From: Euryarchaeota archaeon UBA259
GTDB lineage: Archaea; Thermoplasmatota; Poseidoniia; Poseidoniales; Poseidoniaceae
Direction of reading: 5' to 3'
Length of the DNA: 24,568 nucleotides
Assembly (NCBI GenBank): GCA_002506275.1
Contig: DAXG01000017.1
Span: 1-24,568 of the forward strand
Part shown: positions 17,353-24,568 of the stretch, one piece after another
Position numbering within the stretch: the first letter of the stretch is position 1
Layout of the letters: every line of letters begins with the position of its first letter
Notes under the pieces: model-generated
The model's database searches: none
What the model saw: only the letters and a program-made list of their open reading frames with translations
Told to the model about the DNA's origin: nothing
Position numbers and translations under genes: made by a program

Positions 17353-19506
17353 ATGGGCGGTCCGGAGCGTATTCAGCAACTGGCCGAAGCGGTTCGCTAT
17401 CACCGCGAACTGTACTACAACCAGTCGTCTCCAGAAGTCACTGACGCTGAGTTCGACGCATTATGGGATGAGCTAAAAACGCTCGACCCAGAGAACGCAG
17501 TCCTCCACCAAGTGGGTCCAGAACCACTTCCGGGCACGGTGAAGGTCGAGCATCGATTCCCAATGCGTTCACTCGACAAAGGAACTACCGATGAAGACAT
17601 TATCCATTTTATCACGCAATCCACCTTTGGCGCAAAACAATATCTTGCACAACCGAAATTGGACGGGTCTGCGCTTTCATTGGAGTATGTTGCCGGAAAT
17701 CTCCACCGAGCTGCCACCCGTGGAAGCGGTGAAAGAGGCGAAGATGTCACTCTGAATGCCAAGCAAGTGGCCAACATTCCAACCCGCCTGAACCTTCCAG
17801 TGGACTGCCATGTTCGTGGAGAAGTGGTAATGCCGCTGAAGACGTTCGAAGAAAAGTACCGTGATGTTTCGCCAAACCCTCGCAATCTCTGTTCCGGTGC
17901 CCTCCGCCAAAAGCATGGAGACGGTAAAGCAGATGCTTCAGACTTGGTATTCTGTGCATACGACGTGAAATTCGTCAACGATTCACCCGATGTCATGTAC
18001 GACAGTCAATTGCTTGAATTGCTCAAAGATAAAATTGGCATTGAACCGGCCCCGTGGCATGTTTTTGATGCAGAAAATCCGCAAAAAGATATGATTGAAT
18101 ACACCAAGCAGTGGAGTGAAAACCGCAGTTCATACGAGTTTGAAATTGATGGAATCGTGTTCAAATTAGATGATTTACAACAGCGAGAACGCCTCGGCTC
18201 AACGGCGCATCATCCACGATGGGCACTGGCTTGGAAATTCCCACCGGAAGAAGCAACTTCAGTCTTACTTGGTGTGGACTGGCAAACGGGCCGAACGGGT
18301 GCTGTGACGCCTGTTGCACGCATCGCTCCCCAAACAGTAGGGGGAGTCACTGTTGAAAATACGACGTTGCACAATGTCGGAGAGGTCGAACGCCTCAACC
18401 TCAATCTCGGTGATAAAGTACTGATTGTGCGCCGTGGAGACGTGATTCCAAAAATCGAATCTGGACTTGGCCCAGCCATTCAGAGTGATCTTAAGGGAAG
18501 ATTTCACGCTGACGGAACAGCCTTTGAAGGGGTTTTGCCTCTAGAAAAAACCATCTCTATTCCTTCCCAATGTCCCGCTTGTAACGGTGTTTTAGAGGTT
18601 GAAGGAGCTTTTCTTCGCTGCAGTGATTTGATGTGCGAGGCGCGTACCAGCCGGACGATTCTGTATTGGTGCAGGTCTCTCGAGATGGACGGCATCGGTG
18701 AAAAACTGGTTGAGCAACTCCTTGATGCAGAACTTATCTCTGGAATACCGGACCTCTTCCGACTCCAGCAGGCAGAACTTGAGAGCATCGAGAGGATGGG
18801 GGAGAAATCCTCGCTCAATGTACTGAAGGAATTGGACAAGGTAAAGACGCTTCCACTTGCCAAATTCCTGCATGCGCTCGGCCTCCCAGGCATTGGTCCC
18901 GAATTGGCAACATCAGTGGCTCAGCATGTTGGCGATTTCCAATCACTTATGCAATGGGTAGAAGACGCATCCGCATCGATGGGTGAGGTTCAGTTTGGTC
19001 CGCTTACTGACGATAAAGGCAAGCCATATACAGAAAATCAGGCTGTACGTTCACTTTGCACCGTTGACGGCATTGGCGAAAAAGTGGCTTTGCAAGTCCG
19101 AGACGGACTTTCCAAGCGTAAAGAAATGCTCCTTGACCTTTCGAACTTGCTCACCATCACAGACCAACCTAAAGCAGCATCTGGCGGTCCTTTGGATGGA
19201 ATGACGTTCTGCCTCACCGGTTCACTCCAGCGCCCACGCAAAGAGGTTCAGTTAACGATTAAAGCAGCAGGCGGAAAGGTGGTTGGAAGCGTTTCTTCAC
19301 AACTCAGCGTTTTGGTGGCTGGTGAAAAAGCAGGTTCGAAACTTACGAAAGCAGAATCTTTAGGCGTTCAGATTTGGAGTGAGCAACAGCTTGAAGCAGC
19401 CTTGGCATCACAAAGGGACCCCCTCATCCAGGATTCAACGGTTCCATCTCCAATTGCAGACACGAAGTCACCTGAGAACAATCAACCGTCGCTGTTTGAC
19501 TTCTGA
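17353..19506 (+). CDS. ligA: NAD+-dependent DNA ligase LigA with C-terminal PIP-like box
   Basis: Predicted 717 residues; seals nicks in DNA using NAD+. All LigA parts are present: domain Ia with YHRELYY and DAEFD (Tyr21, Asp31, Asp35; Phe34 replaces the usual Tyr), the adenylation site KLDG with catalytic Lys102, the OB fold with GRTGAVTPVA and RRGDVIPKI, a zinc finger (Cys407, Cys410, Cys423, Cys428), helix-hairpin-helix elements (LPGIGPELA, VDGIGEKVA) and a BRCT domain (about 613-690). After a flexible tail the protein ends QPSLFDF, which fits a PCNA-interacting box (Q-x-x-L-x-x-F). Most archaea use an ATP-dependent ligase, so this enzyme was probably gained from bacteria. GAGGT (17345-17349) lies just before the ATG, and TTCATAT at 17324-17330 could be a promoter box. 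Confidence 0.98.
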   Translation: MGGPERIQQLAEAVRYHRELYYNQSSPEVTDAEFDALWDELKTLDPENAVLHQVGPEPLPGTVKVEHRFPMRSLDKGTTDEDIIHFITQSTFGAKQYLAQPKLDGSALSLEYVAGNLHRAATRGSGERGEDVTLNAKQVANIPTRLNLPVDCHVRGEVVMPLKTFEEKYRDVSPNPRNLCSGALRQKHGDGKADASDLVFCAYDVKFVNDSPDVMYDSQLLELLKDKIGIEPAPWHVFDAENPQKDMIEYTKQWSENRSSYEFEIDGIVFKLDDLQQRERLGSTAHHPRWALAWKFPPEEATSVLLGVDWQTGRTGAVTPVARIAPQTVGGVTVENTTLHNVGEVERLNLNLGDKVLIVRRGDVIPKIESGLGPAIQSDLKGRFHADGTAFEGVLPLEKTISIPSQCPACNGVLEVEGAFLRCSDLMCEARTSRTILYWCRSLEMDGIGEKLVEQLLDAELISGIPDLFRLQQAELESIERMGEKSSLNVLKELDKVKTLPLAKFLHALGLPGIGPELATSVAQHVGDFQSLMQWVEDASASMGEVQFGPLTDDKGKPYTENQAVRSLCTVDGIGEKVALQVRDGLSKRKEMLLDLSNLLTITDQPKAASGGPLDGMTFCLTGSLQRPRKEVQLTIKAAGGKVVGSVSSQLSVLVAGEKAGSKLTKAESLGVQIWSEQQLEAALASQRDPLIQDSTVPSPIADTKSPENNQPSLFDF
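19483..19503 (+). other. Candidate PCNA-interacting peptide (PIP box) of LigA
   Basis: The last seven codons before the ligA stop encode QPSLFDF: Gln at position 1, Leu at 4, Phe at 7, as in archaeal PIP boxes, which often sit at protein termini. It follows a Pro/Ser/Asp-rich flexible tail beyond the BRCT domain. PCNA binding is inferred. Confidence 0.6.
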
Positions 19507-19541
19507 TGAATCAGTGTTTTGTCAAATCAATACACCAACCC

Positions 19542-19549
19542 TTTGATAA
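19542..19549 (+). promoter_or_regulatory. TATA-like box, leaderless promoter
   Basis: TTTGATAA lies at -30 to -23 from ATG 19572. It supports that internal ATG as the true start, because transcription would begin within a few bases of it. It argues against the upstream ATG at 19506, which overlaps the ligA stop as TGATG. Confidence 0.55.
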
Positions 19550-19571
19550 CTGCTTAACCAGTGGTATTGGC

Positions 19572-22106
19572 ATGCATCGTAAATTTCTTGTTACCGGTAT
19601 GGTTCTTCTGGTCTTGTTGGGTTCAATGCCACTTACGCAAGGCAACTCCAACGGTATTCATAATCGCAGTACTGGCTGTTCATGCCACACCCAATCCGGC
19701 ACCACTGCTGCAACCGTTTCACTGACCGGCCATCCTGCACAATATACGGCCGGCTCGACCTACACGCTCAGTATTTCAGTGAGCAATGGAGTCTCTGGTA
19801 GCAGTGGTGGATTTAATTTAGAAGTTGACAAAGGAACTCTCTCTGCAGGAATTGGTTTTGCAGTGAACGTCAATCAAGCTCAAAACAGCGCGACCCATTC
19901 GATTACTGGCAGCAGCCAACGCTCTTGGAGCATTGATTGGATTGCACCATCAACAGGTTCTGGCGTAACTGCTCTCACAGTTGCAGGGCTAACAGCGGAT
20001 TCCAGCGGAAACAACAACGGTGACCGATGGGATACCCTTTCGTTCCAAATTCCTGAGGCGGGAGCCGCTCCAAACTCACCGCCAAGCGTCTCCAACCTCA
20101 TGCTTGGTCCGAGCGGAGCGACCACGACCGATACGCTGGTGCTCACGTATTCTTATTCTGACCCAGAAAACGACCCTGAATCAGGAACTACGATTCAATG
20201 GTTCAAGGATGGGGTCGAGCAGACTTCGCTATCTGGCACCACAGTTTCACCGTCAGAAACTGCGAAAGGACAGGAGTGGAGTGCAAAGGTCCTGCCTTCG
20301 GATGGTTCAGATGTAGGGGGGCCTATGTTCAGTAATGTGCTCACCATTGCCAATTCAGCACCCACAACAACCGCTCCTACACTTTCGCCAAACCAGCCAA
20401 CTGAAGACGATTCACTTTCGTTTACCAGCACTTCCTTCGATGCAGATGCCGACGTCGTGAACTTCGAGGTCCGCTGGTTTTTGGACGGGATATTGATTCC
20501 TGAATTGAACGACGTTGAAACATTACCTGCCTATGCCACTCGTGACGGCGATTCTTGGGTTGTTGAAGTTCGAGCGAACGACAGTGAAGATGTTTCACAA
20601 TGGGTTTCTTCACAAGCAGTTTCAATTGGTGGAGGGCAAGTCAACACACCTCCAGTCGCCAACACCGTGGTATTGAGTTCCGGTCCTATTTTCACGACCG
20701 ACGACTTTTCTGTGGCCTACACGTATTCTGACGCTGACGGGGATGCCGAAACAAATGTGGAAATCCAATGGTTCCTCAACAACGCCGCTTACGCATTCGC
20801 TGAAAACAGCCACATCATCCCATCAGCATTTACTGAAAAAGGGCAAATCTGGTTTGCTCAAGTTCGAGTGAACGACGGTACAGAATGGTCGTCTTGGACT
20901 TCGAGCAATCAGTTGACGGTCCAGAACACTGTGCCCGTTACAGAATCCGTCACACTCTCTCACAGTGAGGCATATACCACGGACGAGATTTCAGTTCAGT
21001 TCACGATGTCGGATCTTGACGGGGACGCTGAATCAAACTCAGAAATTACGTGGTGGCGTGATGGAATCATGAAATCGTCGTTGACTGGATTGACAACTCT
21101 CCCCTCATCTTCGACGATGAAAGACGAAGTTTGGACCGTACAAGTCAAGGCAGGCGATGGGAACGGATACAGCACCACTCCGCTTACTGCAAACGTGACC
21201 GTCCTCAACAGCGCACCCAGCGCATCTGTTGCGGTTTCAGAAAACATTACTTCGCAAGATACTCTTAATGTCGTCATTACGACCGACGATGCGGATGGAG
21301 ACGAAGTTCAAACGAATGTACAATGGTATCGAAACGGTTTCCTCGATGGCACACTCATGAACGCTACAAGCGTCCCTGCAAGTTATCTCGGTCCTGGGCA
21401 AACATGGTCGGTTCATGTAACGCCGACCGATGAAGGCCAACTCTCTGGTGTTACTGCGACCTCTTCTACAACGGTTCTCAACACCGCCCCCACTTCTGAA
21501 ATAACGGTAAAAACGGATCCTATTTGGCTTGGAGAACGCGTTGACCTCAGTGCGTCTCTCTCCACTGACATTGACGGACAAATCGTAACTGCATTGTGGT
21601 CTTGGACGGATACGAACAGCATGACTGGCGCCGCTTCGGGAACCGATGTTTCCATCTTCCCTACGGCGAATATTGTTGTAACGCTCGTTGTTGTTGATGA
21701 CATGGGCGGAGAAGATACTTCGAACGTTCAATTGCTTGTCGTTCAAGGACCAACCGTCTCCGAATTCACTTCCGTCTCGACCGGTAGAAATGTCGATTTG
21801 CAGTGGTCTTGGAACGGACCAGATGCGAATTTCTCAATTCTTCGTAACGGTATTTCGATTGGAGTTACGGATGAACTTTCGTTCACTGACCAGCCGCTGT
21901 TTGCTGGAGAAAACACCTATTCCGTTCAACCTCTCATCGGTGAAGAAGCATTGATTGCAGGCGCTACTGCTCCCCAAACGGTCGTCGTTCAAACCACTGC
22001 TCAAGCAGCCCCTGGACCCTCGACCACCGGCGGGTTGATTTCAGGAACGATGTTGTTGCTGTTTGGACTAGGGATTGGTTTCTTCGCCTTCATGAGGAGG
22101 GACTGA
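19572..22106 (+). CDS. Surface protein with CxCH motif, Ig-like repeats and C-terminal anchor
   Basis: Predicted 844 residues from ATG 19572. This start places a classical signal peptide (about 1-24) at the N-terminus and fits the TATA-like box; a start at 19506 would add 22 residues before it. Soon after the signal comes GCSCHTQSG (Cys36, Cys38, His39). The next ~120 residues (GGFNLEVDKGTL, then SWSIDWIAP, LTVAGLTAD and NNNGDRW) resemble the Reeler-like 'choice-of-anchor V' domain, which usually follows a CxxCH motif. Five Ig/cadherin-like repeats of about 95 residues follow, marked by YSDxDGD-like turns and IQWFxDG strands (near 194, 289, 385, 479 and 570), then a PKD-like domain (about 643-725), a fibronectin-like region, a membrane helix (about 822-840) and the tail MRRD. 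Heme attachment is doubtful because the spacing is CxCH. It heads a three-gene operon. Confidence 0.88.
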   Translation: MHRKFLVTGMVLLVLLGSMPLTQGNSNGIHNRSTGCSCHTQSGTTAATVSLTGHPAQYTAGSTYTLSISVSNGVSGSSGGFNLEVDKGTLSAGIGFAVNVNQAQNSATHSITGSSQRSWSIDWIAPSTGSGVTALTVAGLTADSSGNNNGDRWDTLSFQIPEAGAAPNSPPSVSNLMLGPSGATTTDTLVLTYSYSDPENDPESGTTIQWFKDGVEQTSLSGTTVSPSETAKGQEWSAKVLPSDGSDVGGPMFSNVLTIANSAPTTTAPTLSPNQPTEDDSLSFTSTSFDADADVVNFEVRWFLDGILIPELNDVETLPAYATRDGDSWVVEVRANDSEDVSQWVSSQAVSIGGGQVNTPPVANTVVLSSGPIFTTDDFSVAYTYSDADGDAETNVEIQWFLNNAAYAFAENSHIIPSAFTEKGQIWFAQVRVNDGTEWSSWTSSNQLTVQNTVPVTESVTLSHSEAYTTDEISVQFTMSDLDGDAESNSEITWWRDGIMKSSLTGLTTLPSSSTMKDEVWTVQVKAGDGNGYSTTPLTANVTVLNSAPSASVAVSENITSQDTLNVVITTDDADGDEVQTNVQWYRNGFLDGTLMNATSVPASYLGPGQTWSVHVTPTDEGQLSGVTATSSTTVLNTAPTSEITVKTDPIWLGERVDLSASLSTDIDGQIVTALWSWTDTNSMTGAASGTDVSIFPTANIVVTLVVVDDMGGEDTSNVQLLVVQGPTVSEFTSVSTGRNVDLQWSWNGPDANFSILRNGISIGVTDELSFTDQPLFAGENTYSVQPLIGEEALIAGATAPQTVVVQTTAQAAPGPSTTGGLISGTMLLLFGLGIGFFAFMRRD
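22094..22100 (+). promoter_or_regulatory. Shine-Dalgarno supporting a TTG start
   Basis: GAGGAGG lies within the last codons of the preceding gene, seven bases before TTG 22108. No ATG or GTG start is available in this frame before the signal peptide, so the site decides the start. Confidence 0.65.
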
Positions 22107-22107
22107 T

Positions 22108-23241
22108 TTGAATTTCAATCATCGCGTTTATACCGTTCTGTTCCTTTCACTCTTGCTCATTGGTTCTACGTACGGTGCAGCAGAACCTGGAGGCAACGGT
22201 GATGCGACACGCGATATGCAATGCGGTGGCGCCTGTCACGGAGATGCAGCATTGAATGAAACATCGTTGGCAACCCTCACCCTTTCGTCACCATCGACGG
22301 TGTATGCTGGCATCCCAACCACCCTCACCCTTACTGCAACCAATCTGTCTTTGAGTTCAACTGGGATAGTTGGCTTCTTTCTTCTGACCGATACCACCGG
22401 TCATTCAGACACCCCCAAAGATGCAGGTTGGGACGTTCTCTCCGAATCAAACGGCGGGGCGTCGAATTATGTCGAACAAACGCTCCCAAGCAGCCAAACT
22501 GAAACGAGTGTTTCCTGGGTCGTTCGCAGTTCGAGTGAAGGCATGACATCATTCTATGCAGCCATCCACCATGGAGGCTCATCCAAACCCTTCTTTGCCG
22601 TTACTTCTACAGGCTATGAGGTGGAAGCGAAAGAGATCCCTGAAAACCTCCCCAGGCTCGCAGCTGATTTCACTCCTCAATCAACACGCATCCTTGATGT
22701 GCCCACTGAATTGGGATTGCAAACCGAATTCACCGAATCCGTCCAAGTGGAATGGAAGGTCGAAGGAGGCGCTATCATGAGCGCACAGGTCAATTCCTCT
22801 GGCGACAACATGTGGAGTGCAACCATCCCTGCAGCCCTCCAACCTACTTCGCTCCAATGGCGTGCAATTCTCCAAGGCGATGGCCCAGAGCAAACGACGC
22901 CTTGGTTCACCTTGACTGCTGAAGAAGCAGGTTGGGAGATTGAAGAATTTGCCGTATACCTTCAGGCCTTTTCTCTTCTGTTTTTGATTGCAGGTGCGGT
23001 GCTGGCTCTTCAGTCCCGTCTTGCACCTCTTCCCGTTTCGAGCAAGTACGATCAAACGGATTTGTTACCACAACGTTTGGATGAAGAGTCGATCGTTGAA
23101 TCTGTTCCCCAAGAATCTTCTGAGGAATCCGAGATAGCCCCCCTGCCTGCCGGTGGGTTGCCAAATGGATGGAATGAAGATCAATGGAAGTGGTACGGCC
23201 ACGACTATTTAGCCGGTAAGTATGGAGGTGGGCAAGAATGA
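22108..23241 (+). CDS. Membrane-anchored surface protein with CxxxCH motif, TTG start
   Basis: Predicted 377 residues, starting with TTG one base after the upstream stop. Parts: a signal peptide (about 1-24); CGGACH (Cys39, Cys43, His44); a beta-sandwich (about 50-172) with SVSWVVRSSSEGMTSFYAA and an HHGG turn, related in outline to the Reeler-like domain of the preceding gene; a second Ig-like domain (about 185-270); a membrane helix (about 282-302); and an acidic cytoplasmic tail ending in an aromatic-rich segment (GWNEDQWKWYGHDYL, 354-368). The Cys/His motif has three residues between the cysteines instead of two. Upstream and downstream genes are in the same operon (1-base gap, ATGA overlap). 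Possible roles are redox or metal binding at the cell surface; this is inference. Confidence 0.85.
   Translation: MNFNHRVYTVLFLSLLLIGSTYGAAEPGGNGDATRDMQCGGACHGDAALNETSLATLTLSSPSTVYAGIPTTLTLTATNLSLSSTGIVGFFLLTDTTGHSDTPKDAGWDVLSESNGGASNYVEQTLPSSQTETSVSWVVRSSSEGMTSFYAAIHHGGSSKPFFAVTSTGYEVEAKEIPENLPRLAADFTPQSTRILDVPTELGLQTEFTESVQVEWKVEGGAIMSAQVNSSGDNMWSATIPAALQPTSLQWRAILQGDGPEQTTPWFTLTAEEAGWEIEEFAVYLQAFSLLFLIAGAVLALQSRLAPLPVSSKYDQTDLLPQRLDEESIVESVPQESSEESEIAPLPAGGLPNGWNEDQWKWYGHDYLAGKYGGGQE
23224..23230 (+). promoter_or_regulatory. Shine-Dalgarno for the polytopic membrane gene
   Basis: GGAGGTG, inside the end of the preceding gene and seven bases before ATG 23238, fits efficient coupled translation. 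Confidence 0.65.
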
Positions 23242-23813
23242 TTTCCTCACAAACATTCCATGTCGTTTCAACTGAATTGGTCGTCGGTGCTTTTTCTGTA
23301 TCCGGGTTGAGTTTCCTGTTTTGTCTTCTTCTTCATCTTGATGTTCTCAAGAAGGCTGACTGGAAGCCGATGTTTGACAACGTCGCGCACTTCACCCTAG
23401 CCTTCGGCCTTGCAGCAACGCCCTTTGCGGTTTTGAGCGGTCTTTCTTCATCTCCGGGGGAAGGTCTTAACAGTCCTATTTTGGTCAATAAGATGTTTCT
23501 TTCAATGGCCGGAATGGGTTTTGCGATTGGTGTTTTCATCAGCCGCTGGCGCTTAAGTCAGAGCGTTTGGGCGACCAGCAAAACGGCGACTGTACACTGC
23601 ACAACTGGTTTGGCCGCTTGCGGTTCAATGCTGCTGACGGCGTCTGCCGGCGGGACTTTCTTGCGCGGCGAATCGTTGCTTGATGTTCTGAGCCTACCGT
23701 ATGATGCAGTCCTACTTTTCCCCACGGTAATCAGTGGAATTGGACTTGCAATTGGCATTGGTTTGCTGGTGTTGGGATGGCTGCGAATGAACGCAATATC
23801 ATCCGTACATTGA
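23238..23813 (+). CDS. Polytopic membrane protein, weakly DUF2231-like
   Basis: Predicted 191 residues with four to five membrane helices (about 12-34, 48-69, 83-102, 118-138, 156-184). The arrangement NVAHFTLAFGLAATPFAVLSG, followed by a short Pro/Gly loop and a Lys/Arg-bounded third helix, is reminiscent of DUF2231, a family of small membrane proteins with conserved histidines and proposed heme or redox links. Histidines 33, 51 and 120 lie in or beside helices and could be ligands. The assignment is tentative. The ATG overlaps the upstream TGA by four bases. The gene's end overlaps the convergent PAC2-family gene by 15 bp. Confidence 0.8.
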   Translation: MISSQTFHVVSTELVVGAFSVSGLSFLFCLLLHLDVLKKADWKPMFDNVAHFTLAFGLAATPFAVLSGLSSSPGEGLNSPILVNKMFLSMAGMGFAIGVFISRWRLSQSVWATSKTATVHCTTGLAACGSMLLTASAGGTFLRGESLLDVLSLPYDAVLLFPTVISGIGLAIGIGLLVLGWLRMNAISSVH

Positions 23814-24568
23814 ATTGCTGGTCGAAACTTCAGTTTTCGCATCAGCACCTTCCATCATGGCTTTGATTTGGCTTTCTAAGAATTCAGCCTCTTCGAGCAG
23901 CGGTTGATGCGGAAGGTCAATGGCCGGCAGGACCTTGTTGAGCGTCTCAATCAGTGTAGCTGCAGCACGAGCATCAGGCCAACGAGGGTCGGCTTCTACC
24001 ATAATCGACATTAAATCGAGGCCACGACGACGTGCTTCACTGAGAATGGCCGCGTTGATGCCTTTGATGACTCCTTGATTGAGAAGGGTGATGTCCATCG
24101 ATTTCAACATGTCTCGAACCTTTTGATTTGCACCAATTCCTACGACATCAATTCCTTCTGTATCTTCGTATTCGATGGTCGGTTCTGCTCCGTTGAGGTT
24201 TCCTTTCATTCCTTCTTTAGCGAACGCATCAATCACGACAGCGTGAACAATTTTGTTTTCTCGTGACCATTCAAACATAGCCCAAACGATGTCGTTGACC
24301 AGCGGTTCTGGAATGACCAATTCACTCATCAACAAAATCACTTGATCGCATCCCTCAATTGTGCATTGTGGCTTTCCAGCATATGCACGGATAACCGGCA
24401 ATGGCTCGCCTTCCTGGATGAGGGTAATGACTGGAAGCCGAGGGTCGACGACTGCACCGACGAACTCCAAGTCGAGATGGTCAATGAGAAAATGAGCGAC
24501 GACGCTTGATACCATGCCTATGCTTGGAAAACAAGCCACAACCATTGCATTCTCAGTCTCGATTTTCG
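23799..24568 (-). CDS. PAC2-family proteasome-assembly-chaperone-like protein (5'-partial)
   Basis: 255 residues are visible; the frame stays open to the right edge, with KIETENA preceding an internal Met at 24545, so the real start probably lies outside. The PAC2 pattern is clear: ACFPSIGMVSSVVAHFLI near the N-terminus (compare the family's F/LPGIGLVG), AVVDPRLPVI, then LPVIRAYAG, VILLMSEL and a C-terminal helical tail with EADPRWPDARAA. Archaeal members (PbaA/PbaB type) resemble the eukaryotic chaperones that help assemble the 20S proteasome, although not all have been shown to act this way. The last 15 bases overlap the end of the membrane-protein gene on the other strand. Confidence 0.9.
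   Translation of the reverse strand, partial: KIETENAMVVACFPSIGMVSSVVAHFLIDHLDLEFVGAVVDPRLPVITLIQEGEPLPVIRAYAGKPQCTIEGCDQVILLMSELVIPEPLVNDIVWAMFEWSRENKIVHAVVIDAFAKEGMKGNLNGAEPTIEYEDTEGIDVVGIGANQKVRDMLKSMDITLLNQGVIKGINAAILSEARRRGLDLMSIMVEADPRWPDARAAATLIETLNKVLPAIDLPHQPLLEEAEFLESQIKAMMEGADAKTEVSTSNSMYG

Noticed and set aside
17353..19506. LigA as a sign that the contig is bacterial or chimeric
   Set aside because: Flanking genes (RpoN, eL18, PAC2 family, archaeal tRNA) are archaeal, and the ligase carries a PIP-like end; transfer followed by adaptation explains it better.
19506..19571. ATG overlapping the ligA stop as start of the CxCH surface gene
   Set aside because: It would place 22 extra residues before a normal signal peptide, and the TTTGATAA box fits the internal ATG at 19572 instead.

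Overview
The window looks like a chromosomal piece of a marine planktonic archaeon, most likely Marine Group II (Candidatus Poseidoniales, phylum Thermoplasmatota). It holds an archaeal ribosomal/RNA polymerase block (eL18-uL13-uS9-RpoN), an archaeal tRNA-Pro without encoded CCA, a PAC2-family proteasome-assembly-chaperone-like gene, very large Asp-rich surface proteins, and a bacterial-type NAD+-dependent DNA ligase. The placement is inferred from gene content; no database search was possible.

Layout. (1) 2-835: 3' part of a gene for a Gln/Gly-rich linker followed by calcium-binding thrombospondin type-3 (TSP3-like) repeats, ending at two hairpins with UUCG loops, the second followed by a T-tract. 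(2) 1108-9252: one gene for a 2,714-residue cell-surface protein with a signal segment, a TSP3 array of about 1,170 residues, Ig-like beta-sandwich domains, one C-terminal membrane helix and a cytoplasmic tail resembling DUF4129. (3) 9311-11486: an unrecognised helical protein, a possible 52-codon gene interrupted by a one-base frameshift, then rpl18e, rpl13, rps9, rpoN and tRNA-Pro(GGG), tightly packed with 4-8 base overlaps. (4) 11571-17321: a beta-helix surface protein with a short TSP3 stalk and C-terminal anchor, a three-helix membrane protein and a PPC/DUF296 protein. (5) 17353-19506: ligA. (6) 19572-23813: three surface/membrane genes; the first two carry cytochrome-like Cys/His motifs that differ from CxxCH in spacing (CxCH and CxxxCH), and the third is a polytopic membrane protein. 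(7) 23799-24568, minus strand: 5'-truncated PAC2-family gene, overlapping its convergent neighbour by 15 bp.

How the genes fit together. The window mixes housekeeping information genes with a large investment in the cell surface: two TSP3 proteins, one beta-helix protein and two CxCH/CxxxCH proteins. Two surface genes (11571 and 19572) have the same TATA-like box, TTTGATAW, at -30 to -23 from the ATG, which fits leaderless mRNAs. Genes inside operons instead have Shine-Dalgarno sequences of the GGAGGTG type. The most striking single observation is that the bacterial-type ligase ends in QPSLFDF, which fits a PCNA-interacting (PIP) box and suggests a bacterial enzyme adapted to the archaeal sliding clamp.
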